Source: Gnetum montanum (taxonomy: Eukaryota > Streptophyta > Gnetopsida > Gnetales > Gnetaceae). Taken from it: a stretch of 64,000 bases of DNA. A program made the translations under genes and the position numbers. Below, piece by piece: positions 1 through 10,704 of this stretch. The notes beneath the pieces are model-generated. The model had not been told where the DNA came from. It saw nothing but the letters and a program-made list of their open reading frames with translations, and did no database searches. The stretch is from NCBI GenBank assembly GCA_015680685.1, contig MNCI01023402.1, forward strand, positions 182,659 to 246,658. The letters are read 5' to 3'. Each line of letters begins with the position of its first letter. The first letter of the stretch is position 1.

Positions 1-257
1 ATATATATAATTACACATATATATCTATAGATCTTAGTCAAAATATCAATAGATTAGTTTTTAATGGTTGTTTGGATGGCCTATGTCGGTGTCCCTTTTG
101 ATTATTCGGTTATTTTGATCATGTTTAGAACATTATAGTTTACTTTCAAGTTTGCATTTCTTGTTTCATGTTGTTTTTGTTTTCCCCACCATTTGCATTT
201 TCATTTAAAATTTTCTAGTCCTTGCACTTGCATGCAATCTATAGTTTGGGGGCTAAG
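1..257 (+). other. 3' internal end of an LTR retrotransposon with polypurine tract
   Basis: No coding region is seen. The stretch ends in a polypurine tract (TTTGGGGGCTAAG, about 245-257) directly before an LTR that begins TGTTGAGG. This is the layout expected at the 3' end of an internal domain, so the rest of that element would lie left of the window. The match is by position and composition only. Confidence 0.5.
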
Positions 258-1873
258 TGTTGAGGCCAACCTCACCCATGCTAGGCATAGGGCCTTGATT
301 AACAATGACCATCGTTAATATAAATTAAAAGACAAATTTTAAAAGAAAATAAATTAAATAAATTAATCATGAGCAACAGGACATCACCCACCCCTAAAAA
401 TCAAAAATAAAAATAAAAGGAATGAGGACCGACCAATGTGCCTTTTAAAATAAAATAAAATATAAACTTAAGGTTTTTTTTGTGGTTTTGATTTTAGGTG
501 GCTCGCGGTTAACGTGGAAAGGTGGGCAGCAATTAGGGTTAGGTTTTCTCCTCCCTCCTATAGGGCCGCCGCTATAAACAGGGGAGGGGAGGCAGATTTT
601 CCTGGGGCGGCTCCCGTAGGCAGATCTGTTCGGTTTCCTTCTTCTGCGCCCAAACCCTGTGCAGTCACCGAACCAGGGTTTCGTTCGGCCGCCACCTGCG
701 CCGCCATCTGTTCATCCGCCGCCGCTGCGCATCCTTCTCCTCCGCCTATTGCTGCAGATCTGTGCACACCGACGCCAGATCTGTTAGACCTGCCAACCCT
801 GCGGCCAGATCTACGCAAACCGCGGCTGGATCTGGACGCGGCCGCGGCCCTGGCCGCACGCGAAACTGCGACGCCTCTCTGTCTTCCTCCGCAGCCACTG
901 TTTTTCCACCCGTTGTAGCCCATCCGCCTTCCTACCTCCTTCCTCCGCCTTCACCGTAGCCCGCGCTTGCACAATCTGCTCCACGCGTGGTGAGATTTGC
1001 GCTCCCTCTGTTTCTTTTCTGCGGCCGCGGCCATAGCCGCAACAGCAACGACAGATCTGCTGATCTTCTGCCTCGGATCTGACCTCGACTGCCCCTCAGT
1101 TCCTGCGCTCGAGCCCTTTTCTGCCGGCACTTGCGCCGACTCTGCGTAGAACCTACGCCCGCTGCAACGACAGCAAAGGTGACGCACGTTTCTTTGACGG
1201 TGGTGTGTGATCCGACCCTCCACAGGGTGGATCTGGCCCTTCACGTCCTAGATCTGTCATTTCTGGGCTGTGTCCACCTCCTTCCTCGCCTGCGCGTCTC
1301 GTCCTCTGCATGTTCGCACCCACAGTCGTGGCCGCAACAGCGTCTAGTTCGCTCGGGTGGGCTGCTACGCTCAGGCCGATTTCTCCCACGTCTGCGGCAG
1401 CAGCAGCACACGCACTTGCATTTTCCGTGGCGGCGGAGGCTCATAATCTTCTTTCCACGGCTGCACATAGACCCTGCCCAGCTGCAACACGCAGACCCTC
1501 GCCCTGCTGCTATGCCTAGGACGACTTCTGCCTCGCGCTAGATCCCGATCCTCATTCGCAACTGCTTCAGCAACAGCAGGACATATGAAATTTGACTTTC
1601 GAATTATTTATCATTTTATAAATTGCACAAACTATTTTAAGTTCCCGAAATATTAAATTAAATTGAAGTATTTAAATATTAAATCAAATTTAAGCTTTTG
1701 TTTTGATATTTTGTTTTAAAATATTGTTATTATTGTTTTTTTTGTCACATAGCCCTTTCTAGCTGAGACTACTCCCGGGTTTCCGTACCCATACGGGAGG
1801 CGCCCTAGGCAATAGTCTCCTAAAACGAGTTTTCACAGGTGTCGGTGGCGTGTCCAAAATTTACGCATCAACA
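258..1873 (+). repeat. LTR I, GC-rich, ends TGTTGA/TCAACA
   Basis: The segment begins TGTTGAGGCCAAC and ends GCATCAACA, so its ends are inverted repeats of at least six bases. The same start (reverse complement at 37978) and the same 3' terminal block (ATAGCCCTTTCTAG, GGTGCCCTAGGCAATAG, CCAAAATTTA.GCATCAAC) recur in the solo LTR at 36146-37978, which fixes both limits. Positions about 500-1560 are GC- and CpG-rich and contain repeated CAGATCTG octamers. Several reading frames are open there, but they look like low-complexity by-products, not genes. A polypurine tract precedes it and no matching target duplication was found, so it is probably the 3' LTR of an element mostly left of the window. 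Confidence 0.7.
573..578 (+). promoter_or_regulatory. TATA box of LTR I
   Basis: TATAAA in a GC-rich setting (CGCTATAAACAGGGG). It is the only good TATA in this LTR and precedes about 1.3 kb that would be R and U5. Inferred from motif and position. Confidence 0.5.
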
Positions 1874-2160
1874 GCAGTGTTGGCTGCAGTAGTGTTTGCA
1901 ATGGAGTAGCAGCGAACAGCGGTAGTAGCCGAAAAGTAGGGAAAATTTATTTTGGTTACCTTTTGTATTCTTGAATTCGAGACATTCATTCCAATTAAAA
2001 TTTTCCTTTTTTTATTATTTTTAAAAAACCACATAGCCCTCTCCAGCTGACACTATTCTTAGGTTTCTGTACCTATACGGAAGGTGCCCTAAGCAATGGT
2101 CTCCTAAAATGAATTTTTCTTCCCCAAGTGTTGGTACGATCAAAATTCATACATCAACAC
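1874..2160 (+). repeat. 5'-truncated LTR fragment III
   Basis: Positions 2030-2160 repeat the terminal block of LTR I (CATAGCCCTCTCCAGCTGA, GGTGCCCTAAGCAATGG, CATACATCAACA). The preceding 150 bases match, in inverted orientation, positions about 2210-2340 of the neighbouring minus-strand copy. It is therefore the 3' part of a related LTR, fused to the end of LTR I. Confidence 0.6.
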
Positions 2161-2174
2161 CTTTTTGGTGCTAG

Positions 2175-3241
2175 AAGGAGGGCTACGTGGACTTTTGAAA
2201 ATAGTAAAAAAGTAGAAATTTTAATTAGAATGAGTGTCCTGAATTCAAGAATACAAAAGCTATTTAATTTCCTTGCTTCCTAGCTGCTGCTGCCATTTAC
2301 CACTACTCCATTGTGGACGCTGTCGCAACCAACATTGCCTATAGCTGCTGGATGAGGGAGAGAGAGAGAGAAGAGGCTAGATAAAGCGGCTTGTTGATGC
2401 ATCTCTAACACATAGATAGAATGCATCCCATCGCCAACATGAGAGAGGAAAATTTTTCCTGTTTTGAGAACCTTGCTGTGGATGTATTGCTTGTCAAAAA
2501 TACAACGGAACTGTAGAACCAGTGCCTGCAACTACTACTATCAACTGCTGTAACATCGTAGTAGAGAGAGAGAGAATAAGTTGCCAGAGCCTGCTGTCAT
2601 GTGCTACTAGACACATTGTTGTCTCTAGTCCTACGTCTACCGTTGTCACAGGTCTATTGTGAAAATGGAAAAGAAAACCATTGTCTCTTTGTTTCTTACT
2701 GAGATTGTTGACCATCATCCACGCAACTTTACCACTACTAACTATTGCTGGTCCATTGCTAAGAATAAAGAAACAAGATTGTAAAATCTGACTGCCGTGT
2801 CCACGTTAGTTGTGCCATTGTCACTCTAAGAAAAATAGGGAAAGAGAGAGAGAGAAAATCGTCATCCATTAGTTTCTTAGCCCCTGAAGACTCCCCTGCT
2901 CATTTGCATGTGCCTCAATGGAGAGAGATGCAGCTATTCAGGAAGATAGCCTGATTTGTTAAGGAGGCCCTCACTCCCCCCTTTACTTTTTGACGTCACC
3001 TTTGTTCTCTGCTTCATAGTCACTTGCTAGTGAAATTTCGCCTTCCTACATGTCGGTCCACCTTCCTACATGTCAGTTCACCTTCCCACATGTCAGTCCA
3101 CCTTCCTGCACATCGTTCCACCTCCCCACACATCGGTTCACCTTCCCACACATTAACATTGCTTGGTGAAATGATATATGATTTTACAGGAGAGTTTTGT
3201 TGATCATGGCCCATGCAATAGCATGGGTGAGGTTGGCCACA
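2175..3241 (-). repeat. Inverted, 3'-truncated LTR IV
   Basis: Read on the minus strand from 3241, it begins TGTGGCCAACCTCACCCATG, matching the start of LTR I. It runs through GA-rich and trinucleotide-rich sequence and ends in CACGTAGCCCTCCTTCTAGC, the block that opens the LTR 3' terminus. The last 120 bases are missing. With fragment III it forms an inverted repeat with arms of roughly 130 bases (about 1876-2010 against 2210-2340). Short GA microsatellites occur near 2353 and 2850. Confidence 0.55.
3039..3159. repeat. 20-bp tandem repeat, about six copies
   Basis: Six imperfect copies of a 20-base unit with core CCACCTTCC(C/T)ACATGTC. The repeat lies inside inverted LTR IV. An open frame across it (MWEGELT-like repeats on the minus strand) is a consequence of the repeat and is not called as a gene. 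Confidence 0.8.
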
Positions 3242-3249
3242 ATAATATC

Positions 3250-3567
3250 CACAAAAGCGATTGACGTGGCAAACTAGTGAGCTAATTCAAAGCATAAGAA
3301 ATAGAGAAGGCTACCATTAATATTGTAAATGCATGTAAGATGTGCTTGGGAAATGAGAGGTAAAAGGATTAGGCATGAGGTCATCCAAGGATTCGTTAGG
3401 CATGAGGTCTTCGATGGATGGATGGACGGATGGTGGTGGGTTCCATGATTAGAAGGTGATGCATGCATGCTATTAGAACTCAAGGTCATTTGGAATGTGG
3501 ATTGGGGATGAGACATTTGTGTTTTGTGTATAAGGTGTTGTGGTGCTATGTGTGCCTTGTTGGCAAC
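3250..3567. repeat. Dispersed repeat copy 1, left part
   Basis: Matches 38873-39211 nearly along its length, for example ACTAGTGAGCTAATT and the GGATGGATGGACGGATGG tract. It is interrupted at 3567 by element A and resumes at 10705. No recognisable protein, ends or target duplication of the repeat itself were seen, so its class is open. Target duplication GCAAC is 3563-3567. Confidence 0.75.
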
Positions 3568-4359
3568 TGATGAGTGGCGAGGTACCCCTACACTCAACCA
3601 TATGAATATGAGCATAGCACGCGCGATCCGGTCAAACTTCGCAGACTAAGTGCCTACACGCCCCATGGAACACTTAGGGTTAATCATTCGTTGTCTTCCA
3701 AGACTTAATTGTAGTTGTCACAGTGTATGGTTAAGTAAGTCCGAGGTATATGATTTTAATAGCTTTTTATGTTTTTGTATCCTATGCTATTGAGTTGAAG
3801 GGTTGAGAAACTAATTACTAACTCTAACTAATGAACTAAGTCTAAATTACCTAGTGTCAGCATCCGTTCCCACTTACCGTACACACCCTGAACCGATGCA
3901 ACCGTGGCTACCAAACACTAATCGTTGCTGGGATCACCATGCATAACGGACATGCTCGAAGTGGTTGTACTGAGGCACTTAACTAGGAGGAAAGGGTTGA
4001 GAGAGTCTAATATAGCCTAAGTGTGATGAGCATCTGTTCCTTGATTATCCGTACACATCCTTAAATGCTCGTAATCAAGTCGTACTCATTCCGCATTGCT
4101 AGGAGATAAGGGTGAGAGAGAAAGCAATAAATAACATTAAATAAAATCCTATTCCATGCACTGCAAGGTTTATCTAGGAAGTTCATCTTTATTGTCTTAC
4201 AAAACTTGTGTTCAGGTACAATGTTGCTCGAATAAAGATCCGTTCACTTTAGGACTCCTACTGCGGGCACATGGAAAATATTCTATCTTTGGAGTGATCA
4301 ATCTGCCAGAGTTTCCCTACTTCTAGCCTAGGATGAGGAAATAAGGGAGAGTTGCCTCT

Positions 4360-4367
4360 TATTTATA
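4360..4367 (-). promoter_or_regulatory. TATA box of element A 3' LTR
   Basis: TATAAATA on the minus strand, immediately downstream of the palindrome array. The same motif sits at the same place in the LTRs of B, C and D. Confidence 0.65.
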
Positions 4368-4378
4368 AATATGACGGC

Positions 4379-4553
4379 GCACCGCGATATCGTGTACGCG
4401 ATATCGCAGGGGACAATGCGATATCGCGTACGTGATATCACATGGGATGCGATATCACGACGGCTGCGATATCGTGTACGCAATATCGTAGGGGACGACG
4501 CGATATCGCATGGGATGCGATATCGCGGTTCATGCGATATTGCATCTCATCAT
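4379..4553. repeat. GCGATATCGC palindrome array (10 units) in LTR U3
   Basis: Ten near-identical copies of the self-complementary decamer GCGATATCGC lie in about 175 bases, eight of them retaining GATATC. At 4384-4407 two decamers flank GTAC and together form an almost perfect 24-base palindrome with one mismatch. Pairs are separated by spacers such as AGGGGACAAT or ATGGGAT. The array lies between the TATA box and the LTR end, where enhancer elements usually are. Its function is unknown. Confidence 0.9.
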
Positions 4554-6677
4554 ACCCCCATGACTAAATGAAAACTCATCCTCGAGTTCCTTACAAAATA
4601 TTGGGAAGGTATGGGATTATTGAGGTGAATGGAACTAATGGGATGACATGTGAATGGATCATCATTACAAGAATTGACAAAATTGGTGTTCATGACAACA
4701 AGAGTGAACACCTTATTACATTGACATCAGGCCTTAGTTGGCAGCTGAGAGAGAAGAGAGAAAGAAGTGTTGCTGCTGCCACGCCAAGATTGTGCCTTTC
4801 ATTGTCCATCCGTAAGCGCGCCATCGATCTTGCTCCTTGCATAGCTGCTCCTAGCACTTCTCCATTCCAAGTGTTTGCTCTAGATCCAATCCATTGTTGT
4901 ATGATCACCATCTGCACACATAAGACAATCATATATTATAATGAATCATCATGTAATTAATACCTTGCTTCGGTGTAGGTCCATTGGCTAGGTTGTGGTA
5001 TGGCTAATTGTGGATTTGGGGATGTATTAATGATGACTACGGAAGATGTAGGGGTTAGGAAAAAATTGAAAAAGTCGGGGCTAGGAGAAAATCGAAAAAA
5101 TCGGGCCCCGTACCCCTATGACTAATCGCGAACCTTCGGTAGCATTAGAATGGAGAAAGAAAAGGAGTAAGAAAGATAGGTAAAAAGGGACAACTATGGC
5201 ATTGATGAAATGGATGTCAAGATGGAAATGTACAAAATAAAATTAATTGCAAAAATGTTAGGGCAAAGAATTTAATTGGTGAACCAAAGAGGAATGTCAA
5301 TGGATCCTCCCCAAAGCAGGCTCATGCCCTTAATGCCCTGACAAACCCACATTCAAAGAGTCCATAGGCTCTGGGAATGTCAATTGGAATAAGAGTTAAA
5401 GTCTTAACTGCAAGAATTTACCAAAAAGAAAACAATGCATCAACCAAAATATATACACTAATGATACAACTGGCAATGAGATGAAGAATGGAGAGAAGGA
5501 TGGAGAGAATAGAATGGAATGGAATCCCAAGAACAAGATGGTGTATAGCCCCTTGTGTAGTTTATGATTAAAGCGACTTGGAAAATCTCATTCCAACTCT
5601 GGCCTCAAACAAACCACTTCCAGTGACTTCGCATTAATGCATGTGGCCAAACCATCCTCTTGAAGTAATAAGAATGTCTTCACCCAAGAGTCACCACCAT
5701 TCCCACGAAACAAGGAGAGAATGGGAAGTGAGAAGGGACTTAGTTAGAGGGAACATTTTTAGTTCCATAACCAGTGCTTCTAGCCCAATCGATTATTTCG
5801 TCTAAGGGGTGTGCTTTGAATTCTCACTTTTTTTTTCTCTCTCTTCTTTTTCTTTCTTTTTCTCTTTTTTTTCTTCTCTCTCTCTGTCTCTCTCTTTTTG
5901 TGTTTTGTGTTTTTATGCGTGAGAACCACACCATGCAAAGACTTTATTATTTTTATTGTCTCAGCTTCCGATAATTGGGTAACATCGGAACGACGAGAAA
6001 ACCCAAGAAGAAAACATCCAAACACCCAAGAGAATGGCCAATACAAAAGCATCAAGTTCCCTTGAAGTCACACCCTTTTCAAACCTTGAGTCCTTTCTTA
6101 GTTTGAGAAGTGCTCAGTCACCGATTCATTAAAGTTCTTATTATGAAGGAGACTGTACATTTCCAAGCCAAGAGAGACCATAGAAACTGGTGGATGGATA
6201 GATGAAGTGAACTCATTGCCTGCCATATCAAAAGAAACATACCTTAGTATCAACATCGTGACTTAAAGGTAAAAACCAAACATTAGCAATCAAGATGAAA
6301 ACAGTTCATACCATCATGAAGAACACTTATTGGGTGACAAACTTACAGGGTGGATCACACACACACACACACACATAAAAAATGTAAAAGTATAACGATG
6401 TTGAAAAACAAAAACAAGAAAAGTTGAAGAAAGTTGTAAAACAAAAACAAGAAAAGTTGAAGAAATTGTAAAACAAAAACATGTAAGACAAAAATGTGTA
6501 AAACAAAAATGTGTAAGACAAAAACTTGAAAAAAAAGAAACGTTGTAAAACAAAAATGCGTAACACAAAAACGTGTAAAACAAAAACTTAAAAAGAACTA
6601 AAGGCCACCATATGATTAGTATAGGTGGCCATCTCCCCCATGACTGAATTATAAGGGAGAGATCCGAAATAATGAAC
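4554..6677 (-). other. Element A non-coding 3' region with polypurine tracts
   Basis: No protein is supported. Landmarks in element direction are a PPT-like CATGGGGGAGAT (6631-6642), a T-rich tract with a CA/GT microsatellite (6357-6376), a GA-rich polypurine stretch (5829-5898), a second PPT-like motif (5111-5122) and the true PPT abutting the LTR (4554-4563, TACCCCCATG on the plus strand). The same order of landmarks occurs in element B at 46671-48595. The polybasic open frame over the GA tract is treated as spurious. Confidence 0.7.
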
Positions 6678-6690
6678 GTCTATTTGAATT

Positions 6691-7449
6691 TCATAGAAGT
6701 GCCCAACTTCTCCCAATTGATGTTCTTAGATTAAGGGGTGGAAGTTGGTGATGCTCATATTCCAATGTGTCTATGCCTTTGTTGTTGGCATGGTTTGTCT
6801 CCTTAGTTCGTTCCATGCATATTTGTTTGCTCTTTTGAGTAGCTATCAACCACGGGGTGTCTACTACTTGTTGTGTGGTTGCTACATACAAGCATCTTTG
6901 TTTCAAAATTTCAAGGGCACACCTGTTACATGGAGGCATTTCTTTCATGTCATCACCTGATGAATCATTGTATGTGATGCATGGAACTTTTCTCTTCTCA
7001 ATCTTTCCATAAATTTTTATCTTAGAAATTTCCAAGGAAAGATCATGAATCCCTAGGTACGCATCTACTGTACTTAGCCATGACCTTCCCATTATAATTG
7101 GGAAGTCCCCGTTGTTGCTATTAACTTCTATCACCAAGAAGTCAGCTGGGTAGGACCAACCACACACAGTGGTAACAATGTCCTCCACCAATCCTAAGGG
7201 AATGGTGATGGACTGGTCTGCCAGCTCTAGTTGGATGTTGCTCTTCTTAAGTTGGGGCAGGTTCCAGGCGTGATACATCTCTCGTGAAATTAGGTTGACT
7301 CCAGAACCTGAGTTAAGAAGAGCCTTATGTGGTTCATTCCTGGCGATTTGTAAATAGATTAAGGGACTCCCAAGGTTAGATAGTTTCCTGGGAAGGTGGC
7401 CTACCTTGATCCAGTCGGTTATGGTATGCGTTAACATAACCGTATGCAT
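6691..7449 (-). pseudogene. Element A retropepsin-type protease, pol truncated after it
   Basis: An open frame of about 250 codons. The region that should hold the catalytic Asp-Ser-Gly reads ALLNSGSGVNLI, so the aspartate has become asparagine and the enzyme is probably dead. Downstream are PLGLVEDIVTTVCGWSYPAD and FPIIMGRSWLST, the hydrophobic-Gly segment that closes this protease fold in Athila-like elements. The frame then loses homology to element B after LPPLNL and ends near the deletion that removed RT to integrase. It would act in the virus-like particle to cut Gag-Pol. Family assignment is by recognised motifs, not by a search. Confidence 0.8.
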
Positions 7450-9902
7450 ATAGCTCTATTGGACTGAAGGGTGCTCCGAAGTGTTATATGGTGGAGGAGT
7501 GTACCTAGACTCAACTGCTTGTTGTGAGAACTTGTCTGGGCTTTTGGTTCTAAAGAAAGATCATCTCTTTTTACAGTTGTCAGAACCAGCAGCAGGTTGA
7601 ATGTTTACGGCTCTCGTAGTGTTATGTTGCTACAGTTGAGTAGGGAGTTCCCCTTGCATTGTTGGAGTAGGTTGTATGGGAACTATAGGTGGAAGAGGAG
7701 TGGATGGATTTGGAGGATGGTGAGTATGTGGGGTGCCTCCTGGAGGAGAAGGAGTCCTCCTAAAGTACTGCCAAACTTGGTAGTGACGTTGGGGAGTTGT
7801 GTGACTCATAGAGTCACTTGGAGAAATCGGCTACTGCACATAATAGCCAAAAGGATCAGGTTGTCGATAAGGGTATTGTTGTTTCAACGGTGGCATCCCC
7901 CATGACTATGGGTATTGCCACTGCTAATGCTGTCCGATGGATTGTGGTGGAGTTCCACTTGGATAGTACGTTAGTGGGTGGTGGAACTGCCTTGGATTAC
8001 CTTGAGGATAAGGTAACCTTCGGGGTGTTTGCCGTTGGCTGAGTCTTGGGTTAAGTGCATACACCCCAGACTCCTGTAGATGTCAAATGATTGGATAACA
8101 TCCCTTAGGATGGTCATAGTGGCAGATCTCACATCCACTGTCCTCTTCTGTGTCTAAACCACAACTTCATCAGAGATTGTAATTTTTCCCTTGCCCTTGT
8201 TATGTGTAGGGCCTGCATTGCTCCGCTTTGTCCGATCTTTGTCACTACTTCGTTCCTCCTTAGAATCTTCTACAATTTTCAAGAAAGTTTCAAGTCTGGA
8301 GTCTAAGGAATCCCACAATTGATCCATCTTAGTTGATACTTCTATTGTTAGTTTTTGAATCAGCAAGGTTTTTCTGTTCACCAACTCTTCGAGTAGTGAC
8401 TCATCCTCTTCATCGCAAAATTTCACTCCCTTCTTTCAAAGGGAGGGATCATGGTTGTATTCTTCCGCATTCTCTTTTTTTTTAGTTTACCTTCTTCTTT
8501 TGCTACTTGTTCCAACAAGCGATGAACATCATGGGCTCTAAGTTTTGATAGTCTCCCTTGGGCATAAGTCCCAAGGGTTCTCCTCATCTCATGTCTTAGC
8601 CCATCCATGATGTGGCGAAGTTGATCCTGTTGAGCATATCCATGGCTCGGGCAACGATGTAACAATGTACAGTAGCGGGCCATGGCAGCATCCAAGGGTT
8701 CGTGATTACCTTGTTTCCAGCCTTGGATCTGCTTACGCAAATTAGACACTCTGGAGTACGTTTGATACTTATCATTGAAGAGTTCTAACATTGTACTCCA
8801 CCTCCTAATGGTTTCCGATTCTAAGGATCGGTACCAACTCTCAGCTTCCTTGGTGAGTGTCTTGGGAAACGACTTAAGTTTTTTCCACTCGTTCTCTATG
8901 TTTTGCAAGGTGCAAGCATCGTGGAATGCTTGTAAATGATGCTGCGGATCAGCTTTGTATCCCCCTTCAAATCGTGGGATGTTGTTCATGTTTAAGCATT
9001 TGATCTGACTATCTTTTAAATGCCTTGTGGGAATTCTAACAGCCTCCGTTATGTCAAGAATACTTCGGGTTGCAAGTAGGGGTTCATCATGATCATCTCT
9101 TTCATGATGCCTATGATGTCTTCATTGTTCCCTACTTTCCCTTTATTCATGCCCTTGTCCTCTCTCTTGACTCTCTTGTCGAGGTCTCTCATTTTTCTTA
9201 CCTTTATCCTCTCCGTTATGATCGTGATGGTTGTGCCCAGATGTGGAAGGAGAGGGTGAGTGAGGAGATGAAGGAGAAGAGGAAGGGGAACCATCGCCAT
9301 GACAATGCTTCCTACCTTCTCTTCGATTGCTACAGCCCCGATCATGATGACGATCTAAGTGTCCATCCTTGTCTTTTGTTGTTGTTCCCTCTGTGAATAG
9401 TTGGTGTTCACAGGCATCAGAACTAGGGTTATGTATCGTTGATCATAAGCTCTAATACCCAAACTCCTCACCATCATTAGGAGGGGGAACATCCTTTGAT
9501 AGCAAACCTGTTATGAGTGGTTCACCATCTCTTATTTCACTAAGGACGTGTGGGCCTTTGTCCTTCAATAGTGTATGTTGGCTCTCTTGCCTTGAGTCCC
9601 TCATACGTTGTGCTTCTATGGGATAATAATCCCTTGAGTTAAAATCTGCTGCAATGTATTCAGCGTATAATTCTGTCATGCCAATCTGTACCAAGGTACA
9701 GAGAAGCATGTTTGGGACTACCTGATCTGGAGGTAACACTATGTTACCTTGCAAATCTCTCCATTGTAGCTATTCATCTTGATGGAGGATAAAGGTAAAG
9801 TCTGGAATATACTCATTGGGATGAGTAGTTATGTGTTTTTGATTGCCGACTATTCTTTGTATTGTTCCTAGGTGGTGATTTGCTCTTATGAGAAGAAGAC
9901 AT
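7450..9902 (-). pseudogene. Element A gag (Athila-like capsid polyprotein), degraded
   Basis: Starts at an ATG at 9902-9900 (context like that of element B). Order: an N-terminal domain (about 9750-9450), a charged R/H/D/E-rich stretch (about 9400-9060), a capsid domain (8989-8430) with ESWYRSLESETIRRWST, LFNDKYQTYSRV and CPSHGYAQQDQL, which fits the retrotransposon gag family, then an acidic linker, a CX2CX3HX4C zinc knuckle (CEICHYDHPKG, about 8130-8100) and a Pro-rich tail. Several stops and frameshifts break it. Intact relatives form virus-like particles and bind element RNA. Confidence 0.8.
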
Positions 9903-10020
9903 TATTATCGGTGTGCTAATTTTACCATTATATAATTTTTTCTTTAATTAACCCAAAGGTTCGTTTAGGCTCCCAACGATGTGAGTGATATCCTATGTTC
10001 TATTTAGCGCACAAACACTT

Positions 10021-10040
10021 AGTCCCCGGCAATGGCGCCA
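10021..10040 (-). promoter_or_regulatory. Primer-binding site, tRNA-Asp type
   Basis: On the minus strand it reads TGGCGCCATTGCCGGGGACT, immediately inside the 5' LTR. It is complementary, with one difference, to the expected 3' end of plant tRNA-Asp (from memory), the primer usual for Athila elements. Confidence 0.8.
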
Positions 10041-10041
10041 A

Positions 10042-10704
10042 TGATAAGTGATGAGGTACCCCTACACTCAACCATATGAATACGAGCATAGCACGCGTGA
10101 TCCAGTCGAACTTTGTAGACTAAGTGCCTACATGCCCCATGGAACACTTAGGGTTAATCATTCGTTGTCTTCCCAGAATTACTTGTAGTTGTCACGGTGT
10201 ATGGTTAAGTAAGTCCAAGGTATACGGCTTTTATAGCTTTTTATGTTTTTGTCTCCTATGCTATTGAGTTGAAGGGTTGAGAAACTAATTACTAACTCTA
10301 ACTAATGAACTAAGTCTAAATTACCTAGCGTCAACATCCGTTCCCACTTACCGTACACACCCTGAACCGATGCAATCGTGGCTACCAAACGCTAATCGTT
10401 GCTGGGATCACCACGTGTAATGCACATGCTCGAAGTGGTCGTACTAAGGAACTTAACTAGGAGGAAAGGGTTGAGAGAGTCTAATATAGCCTAAGTGTGA
10501 TGAGCATTTGTTCCTTGATTATCCGTACACATCCTTAAATGCTCGTAATCAAGTCGTACTCATTCCGCATTACTAGGAGATAAGGTTGAGAGAGAAAGCA
10601 ATANTTGCAATATCGTGTACGCGATATCGCATGGGATGTGATATCACGGTGGCCGCAATATCGCATACGCGATATCGTGGCCCATGCTATATCGCATCTC
10701 ATCA
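10042..10704 (-). repeat. Element A 5' LTR (right), internally shortened
   Basis: Matches the left LTR but is only 663 bases. The segment equivalent to about 4128-4440 of the left LTR, including the TATA box, is missing exactly at an N at 10604. Six GATATC-type units remain (10606-10700). The shortening is more likely an assembly join than biology. Target duplication GCAAC follows at 10705. Confidence 0.85.
10604..10604. other. Single ambiguous base marking an assembly join
   Basis: The only N in this LTR. Sequence on the two sides is non-adjacent in the sister LTR, so roughly 0.3 kb is missing here. Confidence 0.75.

Larger units (their letters stand above)
3568..4553 (-). repeat. Element A 3' LTR (left)
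   Basis: 986 bases, beginning TGATGAGTGGCGAGGTACC and ending GCATCTCATCA on the plus strand. It includes U5-like sequence at the left and, next to the internal domain, the U3 part with a TATA box and the GATATC palindrome array. It is the fullest LTR of this family in the window. Confidence 0.9.
3568..10704 (-). mobile_element. Element A: Athila-like LTR retrotransposon lacking RT, RNase H and integrase
   Basis: Bounded by LTRs ending TGATGAG and CTCATCA, flanked by the 5-base direct repeat GCAAC (3563-3567 and 10705-10709). Coding direction is minus: PBS at 10021-10040, gag, a zinc knuckle, protease, then a 2.1-kb non-coding tail and the polypurine tract next to the left LTR. Compared with element B, the pol segment from just after protease to the pol stop is absent (junction near 6678, about 2.9 kb missing). 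The gag and protease resemble the Athila branch of Ty3/gypsy. Copy 2 of the surrounding repeat (39211-39216) shows the uninterrupted site. Confidence 0.9.

Noticed and set aside
514-1541. Overlapping open frames of 65-136 codons in the GC-rich region
   Set aside because: Open in several frames on both strands because of base composition, without recognisable motifs, inside an LTR.
258-3241. A 3-kb DNA transposon with terminal inverted repeats
   Set aside because: The two ends match as inverted repeats, but each is the start of an LTR of the same family. Internal LTR termini at 1873 and about 2160 explain the structure better, and no transposase or target duplication is seen.
4379-4553. CRISPR array
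   Set aside because: Repeats are 10-base palindromes with very short, similar spacers, in a plant LTR; no cas genes.
4379-4553. PHR1-binding site (GNATATNC) array
   Set aside because: The decamer GCGATATCGC has C instead of G at the required position, so the consensus is not met.
5780-6055. Polybasic protein of Lys/Arg/Glu repeats
   Set aside because: It is the translation of a GA-rich polypurine tract in the non-coding tail of element A.
6314-6583. Phe/Cys/Thr-rich repeat protein
   Set aside because: Translation of the T-rich, CA-repeat tract conserved at non-coding positions of A and B.
9049-9345. 98-codon minus-strand ORF with Met/Ile/Lys repeats
   Set aside because: The adjacent frame runs on into the capsid and gives the charged gag domain. 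This frame is its shadow, as is 41005-41331 in element B.
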